31,395 nucleotides of DNA from DATLFP01 sp035540955 (lineage in GTDB: Bacteria > Actinomycetota > Acidimicrobiia > Acidimicrobiales > CADCSY01), in contig DATLFP010000091.1 in the NCBI GenBank assembly GCA_035540955.1, positions 1 to 31,395 of the forward strand, in the 5' to 3' direction. This document shows, one piece after another, positions 18,299 through 24,992 of the stretch (within the stretch, counting starts at the first letter, position 1; each line of letters starts with the position of its first letter). The translations under genes and the position numbers were made by a program. Under the pieces are notes generated by a model that did not search any database, was not told where the DNA came from, and saw only the letters and a list, made by a program, of their open reading frames with translations.

Positions 18299-18769
18299 TC
18301 AGCGGGTCCGTTGGGACAGGCTCCGCTCGGCGTCCCTGGCCATGTCCCGCGCCGCGATGGCCTGGCGCTTGTCGGCGTGCTTGCGGCCCCGGGCCACCGC
18401 GAGCTCGACCTTGGCCCGACCGTCCTTGAAGTAGATCGACAGCGGCACCAGGGTCAGCCGCTCGACGTTGACCCGCCGGCCCAGCTCGTCGATCTCCTTG
18501 CGGTGCAGCAGCAGCTTGCGCTTGCGGTCGATCGTCGGCCGGGTGGACATGTCGACGTTCGCGTACTGGGCGATGTGGACGTTGTGCAGCCACACCTCGC
18601 CGTCGTCGACGGTGGCGTACGCCTCGCCCATCTGCACCTGGGCGTCGCGCAGCGACTTCACCTCGCTGCCCACGAGGACGATGCCGGCCTCGTAGGTGCC
18701 GAGGATGTCGTAGGTGTGCCGGGCCTTGCGGTTCCTGGCGACGACCCCGCTGCGCTCTGCCTTCGGCAT
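18299..18769 (-). CDS. smpB: SsrA-binding protein SmpB
   Basis: SmpB binds the tRNA-like part of tmRNA and mimics its missing anticodon stem in the decoding centre during trans-translation. The 156-residue protein has the SmpB beta-barrel (RNRKARHTYDILGTYEAGIVLVGSEVKSLRD, WLHNVHIAQY, YFKDGRAKVELAVARGRK) and the basic C-terminal tail ending with AERSLSQRTR that enters the mRNA channel. ATG at 18769 begins MPKAERSGVV; a TAACGT -10 box ends 10 bp upstream and no Shine-Dalgarno is seen. ssrA lies directly downstream. In many actinobacteria smpB follows ftsEX; here it is about 10 kb away and on the other strand, divergent from mec. Confidence 0.96.
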   Translation of the reverse strand: MPKAERSGVVARNRKARHTYDILGTYEAGIVLVGSEVKSLRDAQVQMGEAYATVDDGEVWLHNVHIAQYANVDMSTRPTIDRKRKLLLHRKEIDELGRRVNVERLTLVPLSIYFKDGRAKVELAVARGRKHADKRQAIAARDMARDAERSLSQRTR

Positions 18770-18779
18770 AGGGGTGACG

Positions 18780-18789
18780 ACGTTACTGT
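18780..18789. promoter_or_regulatory. Bidirectional promoter smpB / mec with overlapping -10 boxes
   Basis: The plus-strand sequence ACGTTACTGT holds TACTGT for mec (18784-18789, 7 bp before GTG 18797) and, on the other strand, TAACGT for smpB (18780-18785, 10 bp before ATG 18769). The two boxes share the TA step at 18784-18785. Both starts lack a Shine-Dalgarno. The two coding regions are only 27 bp apart. Confidence 0.65.
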
Positions 18790-18796
18790 CCGGGGC

Positions 18797-19222
18797 GTGC
18801 TCGACCTCCGGGAATCGGCGTGGCGGGCCATGGTCGCGCACGCCTACTACGGGCTGCCCGACGAGGCGTGCGGGCTGCTCGGCGGCCGCCGGAGGGGCGA
18901 CGACGGCGCGCTCGCCGAGGTGTTCGTCCCCTGCGAGAACGCCGACCGGTCGAGCCGCACCTTCTCGCTCGGTCCCGACGCCTGGGAGAAGGCCGACCGG
19001 GACATCGAGGGGCGGGGCCTCGAGATCCTCGGCGTCGTGCACTCCCACACCCACACCGAGGCGTACCCGTCGCCGACCGACATCGAGCAGGCCGGCAACC
19101 CGTTCCTGGTCGGATGGCGGTGGGTGCTCGTGTCGCTGCGCCAGCCCGAACCCGTCGTGCGCTCGTACCTGATCGTCGGCGACGACGTCCGCGAGGAACA
19201 CATCGGGCTCGTGCAGGGTTAG
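18797..19222 (+). CDS. mec: JAMM/Mov34 (M67) peptidase, CysO-cysteine peptidase
   Basis: Mec is a zinc metalloprotease that releases cysteine from the C-terminus of the CysO-cysteine adduct, the last step of the CysO-dependent cysteine pathway known from Mycobacterium tuberculosis. The 141-residue protein has the complete JAMM site: Glu23 (DEACGLLGG) and H82-S-H84-x7-S92-x2-D95 in the segment HSHTHTEAYPSPTD. cysO and cysM follow on the same strand in the mycobacterial order, which makes the assignment strong. GTG at 18797 (VLDLRESAWRAM) is chosen because a -10 box ends 7 bp upstream; there is no Shine-Dalgarno. Confidence 0.92.
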   Translation: MLDLRESAWRAMVAHAYYGLPDEACGLLGGRRRGDDGALAEVFVPCENADRSSRTFSLGPDAWEKADRDIEGRGLEILGVVHSHTHTEAYPSPTDIEQAGNPFLVGWRWVLVSLRQPEPVVRSYLIVGDDVREEHIGLVQG

Positions 19223-19225
19223 AAT

Positions 19226-19246
19226 TCCTGACCGTTCAAGTCAGGA
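19226..19246. promoter_or_regulatory. Inverted repeat (operator-like) between mec and cysO
   Basis: TCCTGAC (19226-19232) and GTCAGGA (19240-19246) are perfect inverted repeats with a 7-base spacer, placed 4 bp after the mec stop and before the cysO Shine-Dalgarno. The half-sites CTGAC-N7-GTCAG match the spacing and outer bases of IscR-type (Rrf2 family) sites, YYGAC-N7-GTCRR. It could equally be an RNA hairpin that limits read-through into cysO. Confidence 0.5.
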
Positions 19247-19268
19247 TTTGAGCCAAGGAGCCCTGGTC

Positions 19269-19544
19269 GTGTCCGTCACCGTCCGTCTGCCCACCATCAT
19301 GCGAGCCAACGCGGGCGGCCAGTCCGAGATCTCCGCCGAAGGCAGCACCATCGGCGAGGTCATCGACGACATCGTGAAGCAGTTCCCCGGCACCGCCACC
19401 CACCTGCGGGCGCCCGACGGGGGGGTGCACCGGTTCGTGAACGTGTACCTGAACGACGAGGACGTCCGCTACCTCGGCAAGCTCGAGACCGCCGTCGGCG
19501 ACGGCGACACGGTGTCGATCGTCCCGGCGGTCGCGGGCGGCTAG
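19269..19544 (+). CDS. cysO: Sulfur carrier protein CysO (ThiS/MoaD-like)
   Basis: CysO is a small ubiquitin-like protein whose C-terminal thiocarboxylate donates sulfur to CysM. The 91-residue protein has the MoaD/ThiS fold pattern (VSVTVRLPTIMRANAGGQ, then FVNVYLNDEDVRYL) and ends PAVAGG with the diglycine that is adenylated and thiocarboxylated. The activating E1-like enzyme (MoeZ type) is not in this window. GTG at 19269 was chosen over an upstream in-frame TTG (19248) because the Shine-Dalgarno AAGGAG (19255-19260) is spaced 8 bp from it and the length matches known CysO. cysM begins 7 bp after the stop. Confidence 0.94.
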   Translation: MSVTVRLPTIMRANAGGQSEISAEGSTIGEVIDDIVKQFPGTATHLRAPDGGVHRFVNVYLNDEDVRYLGKLETAVGDGDTVSIVPAVAGG

Positions 19545-19551
19545 CAGCGAC

Positions 19552-20499
19552 GTGCCCGTCTTCGACTCCGTCGCCGACCTCATCGGCAACACGCCGATCG
19601 TCGACGTGTCGCGGCTCTCGCCCAACCCCCGGGTGCGCATCCTCGCCAAGCTCGAGGGCCAGAACCCCGGCGGGTCGGTCAAGGACCGCGCCGCGCGGTG
19701 GATGATCGACGAGGCGGAGAAGGACGGCTCGCTGGCGCCGGGCCAGGTCATCCTCGAGTCGTCCTCGGGCAACACCGGGATCGCCATGGCGATGCTCGCC
19801 AAGGTGAAGGGCCACCCGTTCAAGGTCGTGCTGCCCGAGAACGTGTCCGAGGAGCGCAAGCAGCTGCTCGAGGTGTGGGGCGCCGAGATCATCCTCTCGC
19901 CCGCCGGCGAGGGCTCGAACGGGGCGATGCGCCGGGCCCAGGCCCTGGCCGAGGAGCACCCCGACTGGTTCTACTCCTTCCAGTACGGCAACCCCGCCAA
20001 CGCCAAGGCGCACCGCGAGTCGACGGGGCCGGAGATCTGGCGGGACGTCCCGGAGATCACCCACTTCGTCGCCGGACTCGGCACGGCAGGGACGATCATC
20101 GGCGTCGGGTCGTTCCTGAAGGAGCGCAACCCCGACATCGAGGTGTGGGCCGTCGAGCCGCCGGTCGGCGAGATGGTCGACGGGCTGAAGAACTTCGACG
20201 AGGGCTTCGTCCCGCCGATCTTCACCGATGGCGGCGGCGAGGAGCTGCTGTCCCGCAAGACGATCGTGCGCCCGCGCGAGTCGATCGAGTGGGTGCGGCG
20301 GCTGACCGAGGTGGGGATCTTCGCCGGCATCTCCGCGGGCGCGGCGATGGCGGGCGCCGCGAAGTGTGCGGCGTCGATCGACGAGGGCACGGTGGTGTTC
20401 ATCGTCCCCGACGCGGGCTGGAAGTACCTCTCGACCGGCGCCTGGACCGACGACATCGACGTCGTCGAAGAGCGGGCCAAGAAGACGATCTACTTCTGA
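19552..20499 (+). CDS. cysM: CysO-dependent O-phosphoserine sulfhydrylase CysM
   Basis: CysM is a PLP enzyme that joins the CysO thiocarboxylate to the aminoacrylate formed from O-phospho-L-serine. The 315-residue protein has the fold-type II signatures: the PLP lysine Lys44 in NPGGSVKDRAA, the substrate loop SSSGNTGIAMAM, and the phosphate-binding GLGTAGTIIGVG. A long C-terminal end (STGAWTDD...KTIYF) is like that which closes the active site in mycobacterial CysM. Context (mec and cysO just upstream) separates it from CysK-type O-acetylserine enzymes. The GTG start at 19552 lies 7 bp after cysO, with weak ribosome-binding potential, so translation is probably coupled. Confidence 0.95.
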   Translation: MPVFDSVADLIGNTPIVDVSRLSPNPRVRILAKLEGQNPGGSVKDRAARWMIDEAEKDGSLAPGQVILESSSGNTGIAMAMLAKVKGHPFKVVLPENVSEERKQLLEVWGAEIILSPAGEGSNGAMRRAQALAEEHPDWFYSFQYGNPANAKAHRESTGPEIWRDVPEITHFVAGLGTAGTIIGVGSFLKERNPDIEVWAVEPPVGEMVDGLKNFDEGFVPPIFTDGGGEELLSRKTIVRPRESIEWVRRLTEVGIFAGISAGAAMAGAAKCAASIDEGTVVFIVPDAGWKYLSTGAWTDDIDVVEERAKKTIYF

Positions 20500-20506
20500 C
20501 GCGGTC

Positions 20507-21595
20507 GTGAGCGTCGACCGGGTCGTCATCGTGGGCGCGTCGCTCGCCGGCCTGCGGTGCGCGCAGGCGCTGCGGGCCAAGGGGTTCGGGGGCACCATCG
20601 CCCTCCACGGGGACGAGTCGTCGATGCCCTACGACCGGCCGCCGCTGTCGAAGCAGGTGCTGGCGGGGGAGTGGGAACCGGACCGGATCCCACTGGCCGA
20701 CGACGCCACCCTCGACAAGCTCGGGCTCGAGCTCCACCTCGGCCTCCCCGTCGGCTCGATCGACGAGGTGGGGGCGTACGACGCGCTCGTCGTCGCCACC
20801 GGGGCCCGTCCCCGCACGATCGCCGGTGGTCTCACGCTGCGCACCGTCGGCGACTCGCTGGCGCTCCGCGACCGGCTCCGGGCCGCGTCACGTGTCGCCG
20901 TGGTGGGGGCCGGGTTCATCGGGGCGGAGGTGGCGGCCCAGGCCCGCAGCATGGGGCGGGAGGTGACCGTGCTCGAGGCCCTGCCCCAGCCGCTGTCGCG
21001 CGGCCTCGGCGAGGAGGTCGGTGCCGCCCTCGGCCGGCTGCACACGGCGAAGGGCGTCGACCTGCGGTGCGGCGTCAGCGTGGCGTCGATCGACGACGAG
21101 GGCGTGCACCTGGCCGACGGCTCGGTGGTGGCCGCCGACGTGGTCGTCGTCGGCATCGGAGTGGTGCCCAACGTCGAGTGGCTCGCCGGCAGCGACGCCG
21201 AGGCGCGCGACGGCGTGGTGTGCGACGAGACCCTCGCCGTCGTCGGCGTGCCGGGGGCGTGGGCGGCGGGTGACGTCGCCCGCTGGCCGCACGCGCGGTA
21301 CGGCGAGATCCGCATCGAGCACTGGACCAACGCGGTGGAGCAGGGCCAGCACGTCGCCGGCTGCATCCTCGGCGACGTGAAGCCCTTCGCCACCGTGCCC
21401 TTCGTGTGGAGCGACCAGTACGAGCACCGCATCCAGATCGTCGGCCGGCCCGACCCGACCGACGCGATCCGCGTCGTCCACGGGACGCTCGACGCCCCGC
21501 CGTGGGCCGTCGAGCACATGCGGGACGGCGAGGTCACCGGCGTGACCGGCGTGGATGCCGTGAAGGTCGTGATGCCGTACCGTCGTTCGCTGTGA
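20507..21595 (+). CDS. FAD/NAD(P)-dependent oxidoreductase (ferredoxin reductase type)
   Basis: A 362-residue flavoprotein of the pyridine-nucleotide disulfide reductase superfamily, closest in layout to NAD(P)H:ferredoxin or rubredoxin reductases. Seen: the FAD-binding Rossmann start VVIVGASLAGLRCA, SSMPYDRPPLSKQVL, VVATGARPR, the NAD-binding VAVVGAGFIGAEVAA, the second FAD motif GAWAAGDVARWP, and the C-terminal stretch PFVWSDQYEHRIQIVG typical of this reductase group. No redox-active CxxC is present. The gene lies 7 bp after cysM and is therefore in the cysteine operon. A role in supplying electrons to sulfur or redox chemistry is inference only. GTG at 20507 starts just before the FAD fold. 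Confidence 0.9.
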   Translation: MSVDRVVIVGASLAGLRCAQALRAKGFGGTIALHGDESSMPYDRPPLSKQVLAGEWEPDRIPLADDATLDKLGLELHLGLPVGSIDEVGAYDALVVATGARPRTIAGGLTLRTVGDSLALRDRLRAASRVAVVGAGFIGAEVAAQARSMGREVTVLEALPQPLSRGLGEEVGAALGRLHTAKGVDLRCGVSVASIDDEGVHLADGSVVAADVVVVGIGVVPNVEWLAGSDAEARDGVVCDETLAVVGVPGAWAAGDVARWPHARYGEIRIEHWTNAVEQGQHVAGCILGDVKPFATVPFVWSDQYEHRIQIVGRPDPTDAIRVVHGTLDAPPWAVEHMRDGEVTGVTGVDAVKVVMPYRRSL

Positions 21596-21611
21596 GCGGG
21601 GGGCGGGGCCG

Positions 21612-22343
21612 ATGGGGATGACGGTGACCGTGCTCGGCTGCGACGCGTCGTACCCGTCGCCGGGTGGGGCCTGCAGCGGCTACCTCCTTCAGTCGGGGTC
21701 GACCGCGCTCTGGATGGACGCCGGCTCGGGCACGATGGCGCAGCTTGCCAAGCAGGTCGACATCGACCGCCTCGACGGGATCGTGATCTCCCACGCCCAC
21801 CCCGACCACTGGACCGACCTGCTCGTCTACCACCACCTGGTGCGCTACTACCGGGAGCGATCGGTGCCGGTGTACGCCCCCCGGCGGGTGCTCGAGCTGA
21901 TGGAGGCGGTGAACGGCGAGGTGCTGCCGCTCGACTGGCACGTGATCGACGAGACGTCGACGGCCAAGGTCGGCGGCATCGCCCTGCGCTTCTCCCGCAC
22001 CGACCACCCGCCCGAGACCCTCGCCGTGCGAGCCGAGGGGCTGGGGGCGGCGGTGGCGTACTCGGCCGACACCGGGCCGGCGTGGTCGATGACGGCCCTC
22101 GGCGAGGGGATCGGCCTCGCCATCGTCGAGGCGACGCTCGACCCCGAGCACGAGGATGTGGTGCAGCACCTCTCCGGCCGCCAGGCCGGCGCGATGGCGG
22201 AGGAGGCCGGGGCCCGGGCGTTGGTGGTCACCCACATCGATCCCGACGTGCCGAAGGAGGCCCAGCTGGCCGAGGCCCAGTCCACCTTCCGGGGACCCGT
22301 TTCGTTGGCCGCGGTCGGGGCGCGCTACGAAGTCCTGCCGTGA
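21612..22343 (+). CDS. Metallo-beta-lactamase fold hydrolase, Rv1339-like phosphodiesterase
   Basis: A 243-residue MBL-fold protein with the metal motif SHAHPDHWTD (HxHxDH), an N-terminal glycine-rich entry CDASYPSPGGACSGYLL, DYSADTG-like VAYSADTGPAWSM and a late VVTHIDPD histidine. The context (cysO-cysM upstream, rph and rdgB downstream) matches that of mycobacterial Rv1339, which has been described as an atypical cyclic-AMP phosphodiesterase. The substrate here is inferred from that similarity. RNase-Z-like or other phosphodiester substrates are possible alternatives. Either ATG at 21612 or ATG at 21618 could be used; the first is listed. The gap to the reductase gene is 16 bp. Confidence 0.85.
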   Translation: MGMTVTVLGCDASYPSPGGACSGYLLQSGSTALWMDAGSGTMAQLAKQVDIDRLDGIVISHAHPDHWTDLLVYHHLVRYYRERSVPVYAPRRVLELMEAVNGEVLPLDWHVIDETSTAKVGGIALRFSRTDHPPETLAVRAEGLGAAVAYSADTGPAWSMTALGEGIGLAIVEATLDPEHEDVVQHLSGRQAGAMAEEAGARALVVTHIDPDVPKEAQLAEAQSTFRGPVSLAAVGARYEVLP

Positions 22344-22371
22344 CGCTCGCCCCGACATCTCCGGAGGTTGC

Positions 22372-23112
22372 ATGACATCCCGCTTCGACGGCCGCGCCGA
22401 CGACCAGCTCCGCCCCATCACCTTCGAGCGCGACTTCACCGAGTTCGCGGCCGGGTCGGTGCTCGTCTCCTTCGGGAAGACGAAGGTGCTCTGCACGGCC
22501 TCGGTCGACGAGGACGTGCCCCGCTGGATGCGGGGGACGGGTCGAGGGTGGGTGACCGGGGAGTACTCGCTGCTGCCGGGCTCGACGTCGGAGCGGGTCG
22601 ACCGCGAAGCGGCCAAGGGCAAGCAGTCGGGGCGGACCCAGGAGATCCAACGGTTGATCGGCCGGGCGCTTCGGGCGGTGACCGACCTCACGGCCATGCC
22701 GGAGGTGCAGATCGTCGTCGACTGCGACGTGCTGCAGGCCGACGGTGGCACCCGCACCGCCGCGATCTGCGGGGGCTATGTCGCCCTGCACGACGCGCTG
22801 ACGCGGCTGATGATGATCGGCAAGCTCCACAGCCACCCGCTCACCGAGGCGTGCGCCGCCATCTCGGTCGGGATCGTCGACGCCGTCCCGTTGCTCGACC
22901 TCGCCTACGTGGAGGACTCGAAGGCCGAGGTCGACATGAACGTGGTGATGACCTCGAGCGGGAAGTTCGTGGAGGTGCAGGGAACCGCCGAGGGCGAGGC
23001 ATTCTCCCGCTCCGAGCTCGACTCGCTGCTCCAGCTGGCGGCCGACGGGATCGACTCGATCCTCGCGCTGCAGGCGGAGGTGGTCGCCGTCCCGCCCCAG
23101 CTGCGGGCGTGA
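22372..23112 (+). CDS. rph: Ribonuclease PH
   Basis: RNase PH is a phosphorolytic 3'-5' exoribonuclease that trims tRNA precursors as a hexamer. The 246-residue protein has the PH-domain features: RFDGRADDQLRPI, GKTKVLCTASV, the Arg-rich RGWVTGEYSLLPG, SGRTQEIQRLIGRALRAV, the phosphate-site DGGTRTAAI, and the acidic metal pair in DSKAEVDMNVV. ATG at 22372 is supported by GGAGG (22363-22367) and the family length. The stop overlaps the rdgB start by 4 bp (GTGA), so translation is coupled. rph followed by rdgB is a widespread actinobacterial pair. Confidence 0.96.
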   Translation: MTSRFDGRADDQLRPITFERDFTEFAAGSVLVSFGKTKVLCTASVDEDVPRWMRGTGRGWVTGEYSLLPGSTSERVDREAAKGKQSGRTQEIQRLIGRALRAVTDLTAMPEVQIVVDCDVLQADGGTRTAAICGGYVALHDALTRLMMIGKLHSHPLTEACAAISVGIVDAVPLLDLAYVEDSKAEVDMNVVMTSSGKFVEVQGTAEGEAFSRSELDSLLQLAADGIDSILALQAEVVAVPPQLRA

Positions 23113-23690
23113 GGATCGTCCTCGCCTCGGCCAACCCCGACAAGGCCGCCGAGATCCGGCTGGTGCTCGCCGACCACGAGCTCCTCGAGCGCCCGGCCGA
23201 CCTCCCGGAGCCGGTGGAGGACGGTGCCACCCTGCTCGACAACGCGCGGATCAAGGCCCGCGCCGTGGTCGCCGCCACGGGGATGCCGGCCGTCGCCGAC
23301 GACACCGGCCTGTTCGTGGACGCGCTCGGCGGCGCGCCGGGGGTGCACACGGCGCGGTACGCGGGGGACGGCTGCAGCTACGAGGACAACTGGCGCAAGC
23401 TCCTCGCCGAGCTCGGCGATCGCGACGACCGCCGGGCCACGTGGCGCACCGTCGCGCTCGTCGCCCTTCCCGACGGCGGCGAGGTGTGGGCCGAGGGCAG
23501 GTGCGACGGCGCGATCACCCGTGCGCCGCGCGGCGAGCACGGCTTCGGCTACGACCCCGTGTTCGTCCCCCACGGGTCAACCGCCACGTTTGCCGAGATG
23601 GGCCGCACCGAGAAGAACGCCGTGAGCCACCGCGGCGCCGCGTTCCGAGCGCTCGCCCAGGAGCTCCGCACAAGTTCTCGGAGCATGTAG
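23109..23690 (+). CDS. rdgB: RdgB/HAM1 non-canonical purine NTP pyrophosphatase
   Basis: RdgB hydrolyses dITP, ITP and XTP to monophosphates and pyrophosphate, keeping damaged purines out of nucleic acids. The 193-residue protein has the family motifs: SANPDKAAEI (SxNxxK), the metal-binding DDTGLFVDALGGAPGVHTARY, GFGYDPVF, and SHRGAAFRAL near the C-terminus. The start is GTG at 23109, overlapping the rph stop by 4 bp. A long inverted repeat begins inside the last few codons and extends past the stop. Confidence 0.96.
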   Translation: MRIVLASANPDKAAEIRLVLADHELLERPADLPEPVEDGATLLDNARIKARAVVAATGMPAVADDTGLFVDALGGAPGVHTARYAGDGCSYEDNWRKLLAELGDRDDRRATWRTVALVALPDGGEVWAEGRCDGAITRAPRGEHGFGYDPVFVPHGSTATFAEMGRTEKNAVSHRGAAFRALAQELRTSSRSM

Positions 23691-23721
23691 GCGCGCTCTA
23701 CGCGCTCTGGTGCTCCGAGAA
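23675..23721. terminator. Inverted repeat at the end of rdgB
   Basis: TTCTCGGAGCA (23675-23685) is perfectly inverted at 23711-23721, with 25 bases between. The left arm lies in the last codons of rdgB; the right arm ends 14 bp before the stop of the convergent aldolase-like gene. It can act as a shared bidirectional terminator. There is no T-tract. Confidence 0.55.
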
Positions 23722-23735
23722 GCTGGCGGGGTCGG

Positions 23736-24725
23736 TCACCAGCCTCGGAGGTCGACGGCCCAACGGTCGGCGGGGGCGCTGGCGCGCTCGACGTGGAGGA
23801 CGGCGTGGTAGGCGACGGTGGGGTCGACGTGGGCGGGGATCACCCGGACCCGGTCACCGACCCGCACGGGCTCGCCGGGCGGTGGCGCGAACGTGAGGTG
23901 CTCGTCCGACACGACCAGCACCTCGCCGCCGCCGACCAGCACCGGCGGGCCGTGATCCATGCCGAGGCACTTCAGGCCCCCGTCGGCCACGGCGTAGCGC
24001 CGGGACACCGAGATCACGGTGAGCTCGAGGAACAGGCCCTGACCGAACGCCGGGGCCATCGGGCCGAAGTAGGAGTCCATCAGCACGTAGGAGCCGGCCT
24101 GGATCTCCGTCGCCCGCCGGTTCAGGTCGTAGGTCACCGTCGAGCCGGCCGACACGACGTCGCCCCCGACGAGGGCATGAGCCGTGGCGAGGCGCTCCAT
24201 CGCCGACTCCACCACCGCGGCCCGCTCGGACCGATCGGCGACCGCCGTGGCGTGACCCTCGTAGCCCATGACGCCCCGCACCGACAACCCGCGGGCCCGG
24301 GCCCGGTCGGCGAGATGGCCGGCGTCGTCGGGTCGGCACCCGCACCGGGGCAGGCCGACGTTCACGTCGACGAGCACCTCGCGCACGCCACCGTCGGCGG
24401 CCGCCGCGATCGTCTCCTCGGAGTCGACCGCCACCGTGACCCGGGCGCCCCGCTCCACCAGCGCTCCCAGCCGCCGGCAGTCGAGCACCTCGTTGGCCAG
24501 CAGCAGGTCGTCCCCCAGCCCGGCCGCCGCCATCCCCTCGACCTCCCGGACGGTGGCGCAGGTGAACCCGCGGTGGCCGCCCACCCGTCGCTGCACCCAT
24601 GCGAGCCTCGTGCACTTGTGGGCCTTCACGTGGGGCCGCAGCCGGTCGCCGGGAAGCGCCGCCGCCATCGTGCGGACGTTGGCCTCGACCACGTCGAGAT
24701 CGACCACCAGCGCCGGCGTCTGCAC
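23736..24725 (-). CDS. D-threonine aldolase / D-serine dehydratase-like PLP enzyme (alanine racemase fold)
   Basis: A 329-residue fold-type III PLP enzyme. The N-terminal TIM barrel begins TPALVVDLDVVEANVRTMA, with the PLP-binding lysine in RPHVKAHK (Lys34). The C-terminal beta domain carries AHVDPTVAYH, where His-x-Asp matches the metal pair of D-threonine aldolases; the D-serine dehydratase branch has His-x-Cys. Cleavage of a D-beta-hydroxy amino acid such as D-threonine to glycine and aldehyde is therefore the best guess, but the physiological substrate is unknown. GTG at 24725 is preferred because TATGGT (24733-24738) is a good -10 box 7 bp upstream; the in-frame ATG at 24737 lies inside that box and has no Shine-Dalgarno. 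Confidence 0.85.
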   Translation of the reverse strand: MQTPALVVDLDVVEANVRTMAAALPGDRLRPHVKAHKCTRLAWVQRRVGGHRGFTCATVREVEGMAAAGLGDDLLLANEVLDCRRLGALVERGARVTVAVDSEETIAAAADGGVREVLVDVNVGLPRCGCRPDDAGHLADRARARGLSVRGVMGYEGHATAVADRSERAAVVESAMERLATAHALVGGDVVSAGSTVTYDLNRRATEIQAGSYVLMDSYFGPMAPAFGQGLFLELTVISVSRRYAVADGGLKCLGMDHGPPVLVGGGEVLVVSDEHLTFAPPPGEPVRVGDRVRVIPAHVDPTVAYHAVLHVERASAPADRWAVDLRGW

Positions 24726-24732
24726 AGCGGGC

Positions 24733-24738
24733 ACCATA
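24733..24738 (-). promoter_or_regulatory. -10 box of the D-threonine aldolase-like gene
   Basis: TATGGT on the minus strand ends 7 bp before the GTG at 24725. This decides the start codon: an upstream ATG falls within the box. Confidence 0.55.
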
Positions 24739-24781
24739 GGAGGCCGGTCCCGCCGCGACCTGCCACGCCCTGACGGCGACA

Positions 24782-24787
24782 TACTGT
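24782..24787 (+). promoter_or_regulatory. -10 box of tRNA-Leu
   Basis: TACTGT fits TAnnnT and lies 12 bp upstream of the mature tRNA 5' end, leaving a short leader for RNase P. The same hexamer serves mec at 18784. Confidence 0.55.
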
Positions 24788-24799
24788 GGGCGCAACCGC

Positions 24800-24879
24800 G
24801 GGCGCGTGGTGGAACTGGCAGACACGGCAGCTTTAGGTGCTGTTGCTTCGGCATGAGAGTTCGAGTCTCTCCGCGCCCA
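24800..24879 (+). tRNA. tRNA-Leu, anticodon UAG
   Basis: An 80-nt class II tRNA. The acceptor GGGCGCG (24800-24806) pairs perfectly with CGCGCCC (24872-24878), and A73 is at 24879. The anticodon stem GCAGC/GCTGT holds the loop TTTAGGT with anticodon TAG (24834-24836), reading CUA and other CUN leucine codons. A short variable arm TGC-TTCG-GCA and a canonical T-arm GAGAG-TTCGAGT-CTCTC follow. CCA is not fully encoded (CCG follows A73). It lies between the divergent aldolase-like gene and clpP. Confidence 0.97.
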
Positions 24880-24930
24880 CCGCACCCACGGCGCTCCCGA
24901 GGGCGAAGCATGCCCCCTCCGTCGCCACCT

Positions 24931-24961
24931 GATCGGCACCGGATCGGCACCAGATCGGCAC
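24931..24961 (+). repeat. Three 11-bp-phased direct repeats upstream of clpP
   Basis: GATCGGCAC occurs three times at 24931-24939, 24942-24950 and 24953-24961, an exact 11-bp period. The last copy covers the expected -35 position of the clpP promoter (-10 box at 24978-24983). Spacing of about one helical turn puts the copies on one face of the DNA, as for a multimeric regulator. They do not look like ClgR sites. Confidence 0.6.
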
Positions 24962-24977
24962 TGCCGTGATCCGCCGC

Positions 24978-24983
24978 TAGGGT
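24978..24983 (+). promoter_or_regulatory. -10 box of clpP (leaderless start)
   Basis: TAGGGT ends 9 bp before the ATG at 24993. There is no Shine-Dalgarno. Upstream are the three phased repeats. Confidence 0.6.
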
Positions 24984-24992
24984 TCGGCCGTC

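Noticed and set aside
19248..19250. TTG at 19248 as the cysO start
   Set aside because: It lies in the right arm of the inverted repeat region and upstream of the Shine-Dalgarno AAGGAG that serves the GTG at 19269.
23675..23721. Inverted repeat after rdgB as a second Rrf2 operator
   Set aside because: The arms share TCTCGGA with the Rrf2 palindrome, but the 25-bp spacer and the position at a convergent gene end fit a terminator better.
24735..24737. ATG at 24737 as the start of the aldolase-like gene
   Set aside because: It falls inside the TATGGT -10 box and has no Shine-Dalgarno; the GTG at 24725 fits the leaderless pattern. Conservation of the extra four residues would reopen this.
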